A DNA stretch of 64,000 nucleotides. Source: Acidimicrobiales bacterium. GTDB lineage: Bacteria; Actinomycetota; Acidimicrobiia; Acidimicrobiales; SZUA-35. Positions 34,587-44,141 of this stretch are shown one piece after another. Each line of letters opens with the position of its first letter. The first letter of the stretch is position 1. The notes beneath the pieces are model-generated. The model saw only the letters and a list, made by a program, of their open reading frames with translations. It was not told the DNA's origin and did not search any database. The position numbers were made by a program, and so were the translations under genes. The stretch is from positions 62,001-126,000 of the forward strand of contig JAHDCC010000005.1 in assembly GCA_020630065.1 (NCBI GenBank), given 5' to 3'.

Positions 34587-36096
34587 TCGGGTCGACGGCG
34601 CTGTTACCGGCTGTTGCGACATGTTCGGTCCAGTTAACTCCGTCGTGCCAACGGTGGTCGTATCGCTCGGTAGGGTCGGCATACCAGTTAGGTTCCATGA
34701 CCTGTGCTTCTTCAGATTGTGACGTCGACTCGGCTTGTTGAGGCTGATAGGGCTCGGTTACCGCTTCGATCTGTTCGGTTGAGTGCTCGACCTTCTCAAC
34801 CGAACCACCAAACGATCCTGGCAAGAACTGGCCAGCTTGTGGATCCTCTACCGGGGCTGGGGGTTGAAACTCCTGAGTCGGTATTGGTTGGATCTCCTGG
34901 CCTTGCCCTTGTGGAATAGAAGGGTCTGGCTGCGGGAACTGTGTTTGGGGATCAAACTCCGCCGCGACGTCGGGCGTTGTGGTATCGATCGTGCCAGCTG
35001 GCTGAACAAATCCAGGATTCGGCCCAGCGAACTCTCCCGGCGAAGACCCAGGCCCAGGATTCGGCCCAGCGAACTGAGCCGGATTCGGAGCTGTGTTGAA
35101 GGGTTGTGCCGGTGGATTAGGCTGGCCCGGCTGGGCGCCGGCTGGCAGAACCGCCTTGTTGGAGGCTAACCCGTTTACCGCTTTGGCGACCCCGGGGAGT
35201 AAGGCCCGACCAGCAAAAGCTAGAAGACCCACACCAACTACAATCGTCACGAATCCCGCAAACCTGCTGTCGAAACCATCGTAGAGTTTCGACGCCGATA
35301 GCACCAGTCCTGCAGTCCCCGCCCAGGCAACACCACGTCTTCCAACTAAAGATCCGACCCAGACTGCGGCGCCACCAAGCACAAATGCTAACAAGCTGAC
35401 AAAGAAGTTCGGACCGCTGACGACGGCGGCTCCAGCGGCCGTTATCCCAACGGCAGCAAACGGTAAAGCCAGACCATGAGCGTCGCTACGATCGAGGAAC
35501 CACACGGCGCCGAGTGCTCCAGCAGCTAAAAAAACCGACAACGCTAGCGCTATATTAGAAACGCCGCCAAGCCGAGGGTCCATCGCTCGGACAAAGGTGC
35601 CTCCCGTTTCAACGTCCGACGTCAGCATCACCAGGAAGCGCCAACCCGCATACAAGACGGCACCGAGAAAGTACACGTGCCGGGTTAGAGGCAGCACAAA
35701 TAGACCTAGGCAGAAGATAGCAAACAAGACAAGGCCAAAACCTGCCTTGGGAGAGTCACCGATTCTGCTGACCGATTCTGCCAAAAACGCAATAGCGGTT
35801 GCCGCAGCGGCGAAACCGGCAGGACGTAGCGGAGCGAGTTGCGAAACGAATAGGAGAATGCAAGCAAAAGCGACGGTGAGAACCGCGGCCAGAAAGAACG
35901 GGACAGCTCCTGTTACAGGAGGCGTGTTGAGAACTCCCAAGGGTCCACCAGCGAACAATCGAGCCAAACCTAGCGGAACGAGGACGCCACCGGCCCCCAT
36001 CACGATGGTGTCGAGCGATATCTCGGCCCGACTATTAGGGACTTGTAACCACCCCAACAAACCGCCAATCGGATTGTTTTTCTGAGCTGTAACCAT
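34579..36096 (-). CDS. polytopic membrane protein with C-terminal DUF2510 domain
   Basis: About 505 residues from ATG 36096 (MVTAQKNN). The first 320 residues hold about nine to ten hydrophobic helices, then a Pro/Gln-rich linker with repeated (Q/E)FAGPNPG, and a C-terminal DUF2510 module (PNWYADPTERYDHRWHDGVNWTEH), a small Trp-rich domain common in actinobacterial membrane proteins. The function is unknown. An upstream ATG at 36144 would add 16 residues with no family support. Confidence 0.75.
   Translation of the reverse strand: MVTAQKNNPIGGLLGWLQVPNSRAEISLDTIVMGAGGVLVPLGLARLFAGGPLGVLNTPPVTGAVPFFLAAVLTVAFACILLFVSQLAPLRPAGFAAAATAIAFLAESVSRIGDSPKAGFGLVLFAIFCLGLFVLPLTRHVYFLGAVLYAGWRFLVMLTSDVETGGTFVRAMDPRLGGVSNIALALSVFLAAGALGAVWFLDRSDAHGLALPFAAVGITAAGAAVVSGPNFFVSLLAFVLGGAAVWVGSLVGRRGVAWAGTAGLVLSASKLYDGFDSRFAGFVTIVVGVGLLAFAGRALLPGVAKAVNGLASNKAVLPAGAQPGQPNPPAQPFNTAPNPAQFAGPNPGPGSSPGEFAGPNPGFVQPAGTIDTTTPDVAAEFDPQTQFPQPDPSIPQGQGQEIQPIPTQEFQPPAPVEDPQAGQFLPGSFGGSVEKVEHSTEQIEAVTEPYQPQQAESTSQSEEAQVMEPNWYADPTERYDHRWHDGVNWTEHVATAGNSAVDPIS
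35012..35075 (-). repeat. 22-bp direct repeat inside the DUF2510-protein linker
   Basis: A perfect 22-base direct repeat at 35012-35033 and 35054-35075, 42 bases apart and in frame, encodes the repeated (Q/E)FAGPNPG of the linker. It looks like a recent internal duplication. Confidence 0.8.
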
Positions 36097-36202
36097 TGTC
36101 AGTCTCCACTGGTCCGTCCATAACACCATACCCAAACACGCCACTTTGCGGCTTTAGCGGTACAAAACCGCTGGCCACAAGGCTACGTACACAAGAAGCA
36201 TT

Positions 36203-36226
36203 TAGCTGCTGCAAGCGCAGCAACTA
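36203..36226 (-). terminator. hairpin downstream of mscS
   Basis: TAGCTGCTGC (36203-36212) pairs with GCAGCAACTA (36217-36226), one mismatch, loop AAGC, 26 bases beyond the MscS stop on the minus strand. The following sequence is not strongly U-rich, so this is a weak or factor-assisted terminator candidate. Confidence 0.45.
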
Positions 36227-36251
36227 GTCTAATGTCGGGATTGGCCGTTCT

Positions 36252-37307
36252 CTATTGTGGACTATCTTTTATCGATGGTTTTTCGTTCGTATCGCTATAT
36301 GGAGACCCGTGTCTTGGTTCGACGGTTCGAACTTCTGGCCTGGCGTGGACCGGTGTAGATTCGTCTGAACGTATCCACACTGTTCGCTGTGGGTATGGCA
36401 TTTCGATTTCGGCTTCATCGAAGGCCTCCTTTATCCGCAGGCGCAGCTCCCGAGCAATAACCCATTGTTCGGCCGGATCGGTCTTGACAACTAAACGGAT
36501 CGAAACCCCATCGGTGCCCAATCGTTCTATTCCCCACACGTCTGGAGGATCAATAATGTCACCCTCCGTGAACGTTTCGTCCTGCCACAGGTCGTCGGCA
36601 ACTCGTTGGATAATCCCCTCGGCCCGCCGAAGGTCGGTTTCATAGGCAACATCTATGTCTAGAACTGCACGAGACCATAGTTGTGATTTGTTTGCTACCC
36701 GTCGAATTTCCGAATTGGAAACGAACCATAAGGTACCTTCGACATCACGCAGTGTGACCATACGCAGACTGACCCGTTCGACTTCTCCGCTAACCTCACC
36801 GACGTCTATTACGTCGCCAACCCCAAACTGATCTTCGACCAGCATAAAAAAGCCGGCTAGAAAGTCAGCGACGATCTTTTGGGCGCCGAAACCGAGGGCT
36901 ACCCCGAGTACGCTGGCGCCCGCTAGAAGAGGCGCCAATGAGATACCAAATTCGTCTAGAACCATCAGAATGACAACAAACGCCAGCACGAACCGACTAA
37001 ACGAGGCTAAAACGCTCGCCATAGTGTCGACTCGTAGTTGTGCTCGTTCTTCTGCCGCTGTGTTGGCGTGCCGCTTTGAACGCCCATTGTGTTTTCTGAG
37101 GATGCGGCGCCCTTTTCTGATTATGTAGCTCTGGATTAGTCGATCCAGCAAAAAGGCGACAACAAGTATCACGAAGACGCGAAACGGCCACGTACCGACG
37201 ATCTTTGAGACGTTTGTGATGCTCTCAGAACCGGTGACGTCAAACACGGTGGCGCAAAGACTGTCTCCATCGTCGCAGGGAGACTCTACGGAAAATCTGT
37301 TTATCAC
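36252..37307 (-). CDS. MscS-family small-conductance mechanosensitive channel
   Basis: A 351-residue protein. An N-terminal outside segment and helix (about 40-62) precede a second hydrophobic helix (about 105-122) and the pore helix LLAGASVLGVALGFGAQKIVADFLAGFFMLVEDQFGVGDVI, the MscS signature with Gly/Ala packing. The beta domain follows (VSGEVERVSLRMVTLRDVEGTLWFVSNSEIRRVAN). The C-terminal 40 residues are polar. It releases solutes during osmotic downshift. The start of the gene lies 15 bases from the end of the upstream envelope protein, so the two are probably co-transcribed. Confidence 0.93.
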   Translation of the reverse strand: MINRFSVESPCDDGDSLCATVFDVTGSESITNVSKIVGTWPFRVFVILVVAFLLDRLIQSYIIRKGRRILRKHNGRSKRHANTAAEERAQLRVDTMASVLASFSRFVLAFVVILMVLDEFGISLAPLLAGASVLGVALGFGAQKIVADFLAGFFMLVEDQFGVGDVIDVGEVSGEVERVSLRMVTLRDVEGTLWFVSNSEIRRVANKSQLWSRAVLDIDVAYETDLRRAEGIIQRVADDLWQDETFTEGDIIDPPDVWGIERLGTDGVSIRLVVKTDPAEQWVIARELRLRIKEAFDEAEIEMPYPQRTVWIRSDESTPVHARPEVRTVEPRHGSPYSDTNEKPSIKDSPQ

Positions 37308-37322
37308 TGGTTCGTTAGGATA

Positions 37323-39602
37323 CTAATTTCCTGGTGAAAGAATTTCTTCACACGAAATATCTTCTCTTGGGATTTCTTCGAGATCCGAGAATGGAACCGA
37401 TTTCTTGCTCGCACCCAGCGACTGCAGACTATCAGCACACGATTCGGGGATAAACGACTTAGATGAAACTTCACTGTCGACCCACCAGTAGAAGCCTTGA
37501 CTTTCGAGGATCTCTCCTTCGGGAGCGTCCTCGCCGGAGAAAACGTACATCGCTGAAAGACCCATAATTGACAGGCCGACCAATCCAACTACAATCGTGG
37601 CCGCTTTAGAACGCAGAAAATCGACACCCGGGAACCGTCCACCTTCATCTGGATCTTCGTAGTCGTCATAGTTTCCCTCGTCATAGCCGTCGTCGTAGTT
37701 GTCGTATTGACGTTCGTTGGCTGGCCGTCTTCGCTGTGGTGGGCGTTCTTGACGACCTCGTGGTGTACGTGCAGGCCGAGCTGATGGGCGTGGTTGACGC
37801 CCGTCTGCTAGATAATCGTCTTCGTATTCGTCCGCCTCGTCTTGATTGCCACGCCGTTGGATCGGGGCACGACGAGGTGGTGTTGGTTGCACCCGTCTGG
37901 AACTTCCTGAAGGCTGGACCCGACTTGATGAGCCTGAACCAACATCATAAGCCGAACCGTTTGATAGCGGACCCTGTCTGGAAGGCCTATTGTCCTGTGG
38001 GGCTCTAAGCTGTCTGGTTACACCCGAAGCAGCTGGGCCTGGACGACGTACATCTACTGCGTCGATCTCTTCACTGGGGTCGAAGAAACCGAGTGGGTCA
38101 TCAAGATACTCATCAAACGGATCGATTTCCTCATTCGGGTCGACGCCCAACGACCGATTCTGTGGTGTTTCGAATCGAGGCGACTCTGGTTGACGTGGTT
38201 CGAACTGAGGCGGAGCTGGAAATGGCGCTCCCCGTCGACTATCAGACACTGCTGGCTGAGATCCGTTTGACCGAGACCCTCTTGGCTGGGTGGCGTCGGG
38301 GTTGACGGACTCTCTTGGTGCTGGCGCAGGCGGGAAGTCTACCGGAGCGTCCATTCGAGTTGGCCCAAAGTTCGGGCGGTCGACTATCCGTGGTGGGGCT
38401 GGATCATGGTTGTTGTTGAGGTTTGGAGGCGGCGGTGCCGGTTTGTAGCCGTTTGTTAACTTCGGTGGAGGCGGGTTTGGTAATGACCTTGGTTCTTCCG
38501 CTGCTTCTGCTCGGCTAGCCAAATTTGCGATATCTGGCAGATCGATCGGACCAGTATTCTCGCCAACCGATGCGACTCCTGGTCCTGCCAAGCCACGTGC
38601 TCCCAGATCTGAAATCGCGCGCACGTCTATCTCACCGGTGTGTTCGACATGACCGGGTTCTGGTTTAACTTCAGGAGTTTGTGGACGAAACTTCGGAGGT
38701 GGGATATCGAGGTGTCCTGAACCGTTTCGAAGCGGCGGATCGATAGGCGAAGACGGCGGTGTTCCGTTGTTCTCAGGTTGTGAACCGTTAGCCCGATGAT
38801 TCGGCGCAGCTACTGCCTGGTCTCGCACAAAAAAAGCTGGACGACGTTGCGAGGATCGCGAATCGGCTTTAAATCGGTACGCGCCAGGGCTGACTTCATT
38901 CCCGTCGACTTCAATCGCTTCGTAAACCCGGTCTGGCACCTCAATTCGCTCACTCGAACGTTCGGAACCGGCGTCAGCGGGAACTGACCGGCCATCCTCA
39001 TCTGGGTTGATAACGTCACCTTCGCCTGTGTGAGCGTTGACTTCGATTATCGTCTCATCGCGATGTTCGGGATCTAATTTTCTGACCGGCGCCTTCTGAC
39101 GAGGTTCCGGGAACGGACGCTGTGGGGGCGGCGGTCGATCTGGAATCGAGGTGCGTTGGCCGTTCTCCGGCGGGCCTGCAGCCTCCATCGACTCGTCGAG
39201 CATCTGTTGGGCCACCTCAGTCGAAGAAGACTCCTCCAACAATGACGGCAACGAATCATATTGTGACGTGTGGATTCGTTCGACGCGAACGGTCTCAGAG
39301 CGTTCGATTCGAACCGCGTCTGACTGTTCATCGTAAACCGTCTCGGTTCGTTCGATCTTTACGGTTTCAGACTGTCCACCACCGTCGATACCGGCACGCT
39401 CAACCGTCACTTTTTCGGACCGCTCTACCCGAACACCATCTACCCGTTCGACAGGAATTAGTCGGTGACGTGGCGGTTCGAGCCTCGACAACGAGGCCTC
39501 AAGATCAAACGCCGGATTTGGAGGATCGGCAGAGCCAACAGGTCGGCTGCCATGCACCGGCCCGATATCTACGTTTTCATTCTCTGAAGTTTCACTACTC
39601 AT
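37323..39602 (-). CDS. long disordered protein with one membrane helix near the C-terminus
   Basis: I do not recognise this 759-residue protein. Residues about 48-111 carry imperfect octad repeats of the type V-x-[VI]-E-R-[ST]-E-[TK] (VRVERSEK, VKIERTET, VRIERSET). Most of 120-665 is low-complexity, rich in Pro, Asn, Arg and acidic residues, with PPPP runs and an Arg/Asp/Tyr-rich patch before the membrane. One helix (about 666-685) is followed by a 65-residue tail with two Cys, presumably outside. The tail is conserved-looking rather than disordered. ATG 39602 has GGAGAG upstream. It precedes mscS by 15 bases. A scaffold for envelope or division proteins is one guess. Confidence 0.7.
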   Translation of the reverse strand: MSSETSENENVDIGPVHGSRPVGSADPPNPAFDLEASLSRLEPPRHRLIPVERVDGVRVERSEKVTVERAGIDGGGQSETVKIERTETVYDEQSDAVRIERSETVRVERIHTSQYDSLPSLLEESSSTEVAQQMLDESMEAAGPPENGQRTSIPDRPPPPQRPFPEPRQKAPVRKLDPEHRDETIIEVNAHTGEGDVINPDEDGRSVPADAGSERSSERIEVPDRVYEAIEVDGNEVSPGAYRFKADSRSSQRRPAFFVRDQAVAAPNHRANGSQPENNGTPPSSPIDPPLRNGSGHLDIPPPKFRPQTPEVKPEPGHVEHTGEIDVRAISDLGARGLAGPGVASVGENTGPIDLPDIANLASRAEAAEEPRSLPNPPPPKLTNGYKPAPPPPNLNNNHDPAPPRIVDRPNFGPTRMDAPVDFPPAPAPRESVNPDATQPRGSRSNGSQPAVSDSRRGAPFPAPPQFEPRQPESPRFETPQNRSLGVDPNEEIDPFDEYLDDPLGFFDPSEEIDAVDVRRPGPAASGVTRQLRAPQDNRPSRQGPLSNGSAYDVGSGSSSRVQPSGSSRRVQPTPPRRAPIQRRGNQDEADEYEDDYLADGRQPRPSARPARTPRGRQERPPQRRRPANERQYDNYDDGYDEGNYDDYEDPDEGGRFPGVDFLRSKAATIVVGLVGLSIMGLSAMYVFSGEDAPEGEILESQGFYWWVDSEVSSKSFIPESCADSLQSLGASKKSVPFSDLEEIPREDISCEEILSPGN

Positions 39603-39629
39603 GCCGGTAGATCTCTCCAGTGCCGTCAC

Positions 39630-39842
39630 TTCGCACGCACCGCGTTCCTAACTTAGAACTGTAACAGTTGCCGGTACAAACATAGACCTCCTGCTACAAA
39701 TCCACTAGATCCGAACTACTCATTTTCGCTGACAAACTTCACACAACAACCAATCGTTCCAACCAGTGACCTACCATAGAAGAAGTCTCACAGGCAATAA
39801 GAACTGGACAAATCGACGCATGGACGAAAGCAAGTAACGGCA
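39630..39842. other. divergent intergenic region
   Basis: About 210 bases between the disordered-protein gene and the nitroreductase gene. I see a small dyad AACTG-TAA-CAGTT near 39657 and AT-rich stretches, but no RNA gene or clear promoter. It should carry both promoters. Confidence 0.4.
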
Positions 39843-40430
39843 GTGGAAGCGATAGATCTCCTCCTGAATCGACGCTCAGCGGTAGTCCGATCCATGGTAG
39901 AACCCGGGCCAACTTCAGAAGAGTTAGAGAAAATTCTCACCGCCGGGATACGGGTTCCCGACCATGGGAAGCTATTTCCGTGGCGGATACAGGTCCTATC
40001 ATCGTCTGCCCAAGCAGCCTTAGGGGACTATTGCGCCAAGTTATATCGATCCGACAACCCTGACGCATCAGAACAGCAGCTCCTGACCGAACAGCGCCGA
40101 CCGGGCCAAGCCCCTCTTTTACTGGTAGTCTCGAATCGAATTACCAGAGGTCACAAAATCCCAGAATCGGAGCAGTACCTTTCTGGTGGAGCCGTCTGCC
40201 AGAACTTACTCAATGCCGCTCATGCCCTAGGGTATGTCGGCCAGTGGTTGACCGAATGGCCCAGCCGAGACAACCGAGTACGCTCTCACCTTGGACATCC
40301 AGCAGACTCAGAGATGATCGGATGGATCTACATAGGTTCGTGTGAAACCCCACCCTCAGAACGTGTTCGAGCGTCACTTGACGATGTCGTCACCCACTGG
40401 GAGAGTCCTGGAACCGAAATATCCGCATAA
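39843..40430 (+). CDS. nitroreductase-family FMN oxidoreductase
   Basis: A 195-residue protein of the YdjA-like branch. It opens with EAIDLLLNRRSAV (FMN-phosphate-binding Arg-Arg-Ser) and has GIRVPDHGKLFPWRI, where the His-Gly-Lys replaces the usual N-x-Q-x-W, plus SGGAVCQNLLNAAHALGYVGQWLTEW. Minimal length and single-domain layout match YdjA, which uses FMN and NAD(P)H. The start is GTG 39843 in a weak context. The substrate is unknown. Confidence 0.88.
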   Translation: MEAIDLLLNRRSAVVRSMVEPGPTSEELEKILTAGIRVPDHGKLFPWRIQVLSSSAQAALGDYCAKLYRSDNPDASEQQLLTEQRRPGQAPLLLVVSNRITRGHKIPESEQYLSGGAVCQNLLNAAHALGYVGQWLTEWPSRDNRVRSHLGHPADSEMIGWIYIGSCETPPSERVRASLDDVVTHWESPGTEISA

Positions 40431-40480
40431 AATGTGGGAATACAACCTACTAGATCTAACGTATTCGCAGGAGAGCGACA

Positions 40481-42325
40481 TTGAGGAATAACCGGGAGGT
40501 TCGGTCTGCGTTAGCTCTTTTTCCAGGTGTTGCTGGTCGGAGTTGGCACAATTTCGAAAATCCAGTTGACCAAATCATCGCGTGGGAACTGTCTGATGTG
40601 ATTCCTGCGCTGAACAGGGCTGAGGAAGCGACCAACGACGGATACTGGGTTGTCGGGATGGTTGCCTACGACGCTGCGCCCGCGTTTGATCAGGCTCTCC
40701 ACAGCCATCGAAACCCTACTGTCCCCCTCATCTCATTTGGGGTCTTTGAACAGCCTTCGCTAGTCAAAGTACCGACGGGCGGCCTGTATCAAATAACCGC
40801 TTGGGAAGCCAGCCAGTCCCAAGCCGATTTCGAACGATCGGTGATGCGGATCAAGGCTCCGATCGAGCGGGGCGACACGTATCAGGTCAACCACACGATG
40901 CGGCTGCGAGCCGGTTTTAGTGGCGACCCGCGCGGCCTGTTCGCTCGCATGGTCAGGGCCCAACAAGCGAACCACTCGGTCTATGTTGATCTCGGTGATG
41001 CCGCTATTTGTTCAGCATCGCCCGAACTTCTCTTCTACCGAAACGGCGACAGTATCACGACGCGACCCATGAAGGGTACCCGTCCCCGCGACCCGGAACG
41101 TTCAGCAGATATTGCCCGTTCGAACGAACTCACCACCAGTGAAAAAGATCGGGCCGAAAACACGATGATCGTCGATATGGCCCGGAACGATTTGGGCCGA
41201 ATCGCCATCGTGGGCAGCGTCGATGTTCCGTTACTACATCAGGTTGAGACATACCCGACACTTCATCAGATGACGTCGACGGTGACCGCACGAACCAAAG
41301 CCGGCCTCGCAGACACGTTCAGGGCACTATTTCCAGCAGCATCAATTACCGGAGCCCCGAAGTTCTCGACGTCTCGACTGATCAAAACTTTCGAACCTTC
41401 CCCTCGGGGCATCTACACCGGGGCGGTTGGGGTAATAAGCCCTCACGGCCGCACCGAATTTAACGTGGCGATACGGACAGCTTGGGTTGACCGATCCACA
41501 TCAACCGCAGAGTACGGGGTTGGATGCGGTATCGTCTGGGACTCCGACCCCACCGCTGAGTGGCATGAAGCTCAGCAAAAAACAGCTGTGCTGCAACGCT
41601 GCCAAACCAACTTTCGTCTCCTTGAGACTATGCGTTGGACACCCGAGAATGGGATAACCCGGCTCTCTTCACATATCAGTAGGCTGCAAACCACCGCCGA
41701 TCATTTCGGTTTCGAATGCGACAGCCAAGAAATGCTCAGCAAACTAGAGAGCATCACGGGGACATCGGACCTTCGGGTACGGCTCACCGTCGATGAGTTT
41801 GGGTCTCCCCAAATCGAACTTTCCCCTCTGGAGCCACTAGATAGCCTAAACACCAGCGACCACATTCCTGAGGCTAGTTCTACTCCCCTTCCCGTCGTTG
41901 GCTTGGATTCGCTTCCCGTCGACCGGGCCAACGAATTTCTTTACCACAAAACCACTGACCGGGCCCGCTATGCCGACGCTCGTGCCCGCCAACGTGAACG
42001 TTTAGGCCTGGCCGAGGACTCAAACCTTGACGTACTTTTGTGGAACGATCGGGGCGAGTTAACAGAATCCACGATCGGCAACCTCGTGTTCGAAATTGAC
42101 GGCCAACTCTACACCCCACCAATTCGATCAGGCCTGCTTCCCGGAACATTTCGACGTGACCTTTTGGACCGTAATTTACTTACCGAGTCACCGATAACGA
42201 TCAACCTTGCTAAACGGGCAAACCGAGTCTTTGTTATAAACAGTGTTAGAGGCTGGACCGAGGTATCCATCGATTTTTCGTTTGTACCCGACGATCTTGT
42301 TCGCCAGCACCCCCATGAGAGCTAA
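40481..42325 (+). CDS. pabBC: fused aminodeoxychorismate synthase component I and lyase (PabB-PabC)
   Basis: 614 residues. The first 380 are a chorismate-binding PabB domain (ELLFYRNGDSITTRPMKGTRPRD, DRAENTMIVDMARNDLGRIA, ASITGAPKFSTSRLIKTFEPSPRGIYTGAVG). The rest is a class IV PLP domain: LLETMRWTPENGITRLSSHISRL, FLYHKTTDRARYADARA with the PLP Lys, and WNDRGELTESTIGNLVFEIDG. Together they turn chorismate plus ammonia into p-aminobenzoate for folate. The TTG start follows GGAG. The glutamine amidotransferase pabA is not in the window. Confidence 0.93.
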   Translation: MRNNREVRSALALFPGVAGRSWHNFENPVDQIIAWELSDVIPALNRAEEATNDGYWVVGMVAYDAAPAFDQALHSHRNPTVPLISFGVFEQPSLVKVPTGGLYQITAWEASQSQADFERSVMRIKAPIERGDTYQVNHTMRLRAGFSGDPRGLFARMVRAQQANHSVYVDLGDAAICSASPELLFYRNGDSITTRPMKGTRPRDPERSADIARSNELTTSEKDRAENTMIVDMARNDLGRIAIVGSVDVPLLHQVETYPTLHQMTSTVTARTKAGLADTFRALFPAASITGAPKFSTSRLIKTFEPSPRGIYTGAVGVISPHGRTEFNVAIRTAWVDRSTSTAEYGVGCGIVWDSDPTAEWHEAQQKTAVLQRCQTNFRLLETMRWTPENGITRLSSHISRLQTTADHFGFECDSQEMLSKLESITGTSDLRVRLTVDEFGSPQIELSPLEPLDSLNTSDHIPEASSTPLPVVGLDSLPVDRANEFLYHKTTDRARYADARARQRERLGLAEDSNLDVLLWNDRGELTESTIGNLVFEIDGQLYTPPIRSGLLPGTFRRDLLDRNLLTESPITINLAKRANRVFVINSVRGWTEVSIDFSFVPDDLVRQHPHES

Positions 42326-42385
42326 ATCGATCAGACGCAGTTGTGGAGTAGCCTGATCGGAGACCTTGAAAGAGATGTACGTAAG

Positions 42386-43987
42386 ATGGCAACCAATTTC
42401 CCACTAGAGCTACCCGAGTTCGAACCAACTAAACGGATCGGATCAGGTGGTTTTGGCGAGGTTTGGTTGGCCCGCCAACCTAATCTTGATCGAGATGTTG
42501 CCATAAAAATTGGACATGCCCCCCTCAACAACAATGCTGTTAAGCGCAGGTTCGAACGAGAATGTATCGCTCTTGGCCGACTCAGCAGCAACAACGGGAT
42601 CGTCGACGTGTACTCGAGTGGCATCTCTGACGATGGCCTCCCCTACCTGATTATGGAATACATCGAGGGCGGTTCCCTGGCCGACCGGTTAGGCCAACTT
42701 GACGAGAATACGCTTCGGAAAGTGGGCATTCAGCTCTGCTCGGCACTTTCAGCCGCCCACTCACTCGATATTTTTCATCGTGATCTCAAACCCGCCAACG
42801 TCTTTATGCGATCCGACGGAGATGCCGTAGTCGGCGACTTCGGGATTGCCCGGCTCGGAGATGGAAACAACACAACAACAAATCAGGTGGTGGCCAGCGT
42901 CGCCTACGCGGCACCAGAGATCCTAGACGGATCGCAGCCGTCTACGGCCGCTGATATCTACGGCATTGGCGTGACCTTGGCCAGCGTGCTGATCGGCCGT
43001 TCACCCTTTTCTAGTGGCGAGAACGACACGGTCTCTAGCATCATTCAACGAGTGGTTTCGGGCCGTCATGAAAATCTGGGGGTCCAGGGCGTTTCTCCCA
43101 GTTTCAGCGCAATATTGGAACGCACGTTATCGGTCGACCCGGCACAACGGCCATCAAGCGCTGCCGAGTTAGGCGAGATGCTCGTTTCTGATCCGGCAAC
43201 CACGCCAGCATCCACCCGCTCGAAAAACTGGAGCACGGCCGACGCCGAAACAAGATTTACTCCTGAAGCGACGTCAACGCCGACGGTTCCGGCGCGGACT
43301 CCTCCTCATCCAAACAGCCAGCGGGTACCGGTTCCGTCGTCTCCGAATGTTGCCCACACCCCTAGAGCCTTTCGCTCTACCCCAAATTATGTGGAGCCAT
43401 CTTCTAACAAGACACTGATCGGAATACTGGTGGGCGCAGGTTTGATCGTAGTCGGCGTCGGCTTGTTCTTTATGTTGAGAAACGGCGACACGACTCAGCC
43501 ATCTTCTATTTCCCCGGCTGGTGAAACAACTCTCGCCACGAGCGCTGTTCCGTCGACCACCTCACCAGCATCGGTGACCTCGACTACAACAGAAGAAGCA
43601 ACGGAACGGGCGCCGGTCGAACAAACAACAGTATCAACTGCCACCAACCGGGTCGATGCCACCGAGGTCACCTCTGATGTCGAAATCAGGGTGTCTCAAC
43701 GGGTTCGTTTTGCCCCAGGTACAAGTTCGGCTTCGATAGAAGGCGGCGTTATTCTGGCCGAGCGTGATGTTTACACGCTTGAAGCCCAAGCCGGACAAGA
43801 AATGTTGGTCGAGTTGAGTTCTATCGAGAACAATGCCACATTCACGCTTGTTGCACCGGACAACACGATCCTGACCACCGAGGCATTGACCGAACGGGTC
43901 ACGCTGCCGTTAGACGGCGACTACCGGGTAGTGATTGCACCGTCTCGAGGGAACGCCACCTATAGTGTGAATTTCGCCATCGAATAG
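42386..43987 (+). CDS. PknB-type Ser/Thr protein kinase with extracellular domain
   Basis: 533 residues from ATG 42386. The kinase domain is complete: Gly loop GSGGFGEV (19-26), VAIK K41, HRDLKPAN (131-138), DFG (151-153) and AAPE. A Pro/Thr/Ser-rich juxtamembrane stretch leads to a membrane helix (about 341-364), then a Thr/Ser-rich stalk (rich in TTSPASVTSTTTEE) and a C-terminal beta domain (DVYTLEAQAGQEMLVELSS ... TLPLDGDYRVVIAP) resembling bacterial pre-peptidase C-terminal domains. The outer domain could sense a ligand. There are no PASTA repeats. Confidence 0.93.
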   Translation: MATNFPLELPEFEPTKRIGSGGFGEVWLARQPNLDRDVAIKIGHAPLNNNAVKRRFERECIALGRLSSNNGIVDVYSSGISDDGLPYLIMEYIEGGSLADRLGQLDENTLRKVGIQLCSALSAAHSLDIFHRDLKPANVFMRSDGDAVVGDFGIARLGDGNNTTTNQVVASVAYAAPEILDGSQPSTAADIYGIGVTLASVLIGRSPFSSGENDTVSSIIQRVVSGRHENLGVQGVSPSFSAILERTLSVDPAQRPSSAAELGEMLVSDPATTPASTRSKNWSTADAETRFTPEATSTPTVPARTPPHPNSQRVPVPSSPNVAHTPRAFRSTPNYVEPSSNKTLIGILVGAGLIVVGVGLFFMLRNGDTTQPSSISPAGETTLATSAVPSTTSPASVTSTTTEEATERAPVEQTTVSTATNRVDATEVTSDVEIRVSQRVRFAPGTSSASIEGGVILAERDVYTLEAQAGQEMLVELSSIENNATFTLVAPDNTILTTEALTERVTLPLDGDYRVVIAPSRGNATYSVNFAIE

Positions 43988-44094
43988 CGGGGCTTTAAGG
44001 TGGCGGGAATAGATGCGAGGCACTAGTGGGTTTCGTTTCAGCAAGACCTGACTCAGGCCACGCTTCCGCCGACATCGTTCGCTTGATATTACGG

Positions 44095-44123
44095 TTGGCA
44101 ATGGTTTAAAAATCGTCTATTCT
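44095..44123 (+). promoter_or_regulatory. candidate promoter of the sulfate-assimilation operon
   Basis: TTGGCA (44095-44100) and TATTCT (44118-44123) are separated by 17 bases and match sigma-70-like hexamers at four positions each. Transcription would start near 44130, so the dyad at 44142 would lie just downstream. Confidence 0.5.
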
Positions 44124-44141
44124 GACCCCCGAGGGTAATTC

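Noticed and set aside
44000-44094. Poly-Cys leader peptide upstream of cysH, as in mycobacterial cysteine attenuators
   Set aside because: No run of TGT/TGC codons occurs in a short ORF in this region.
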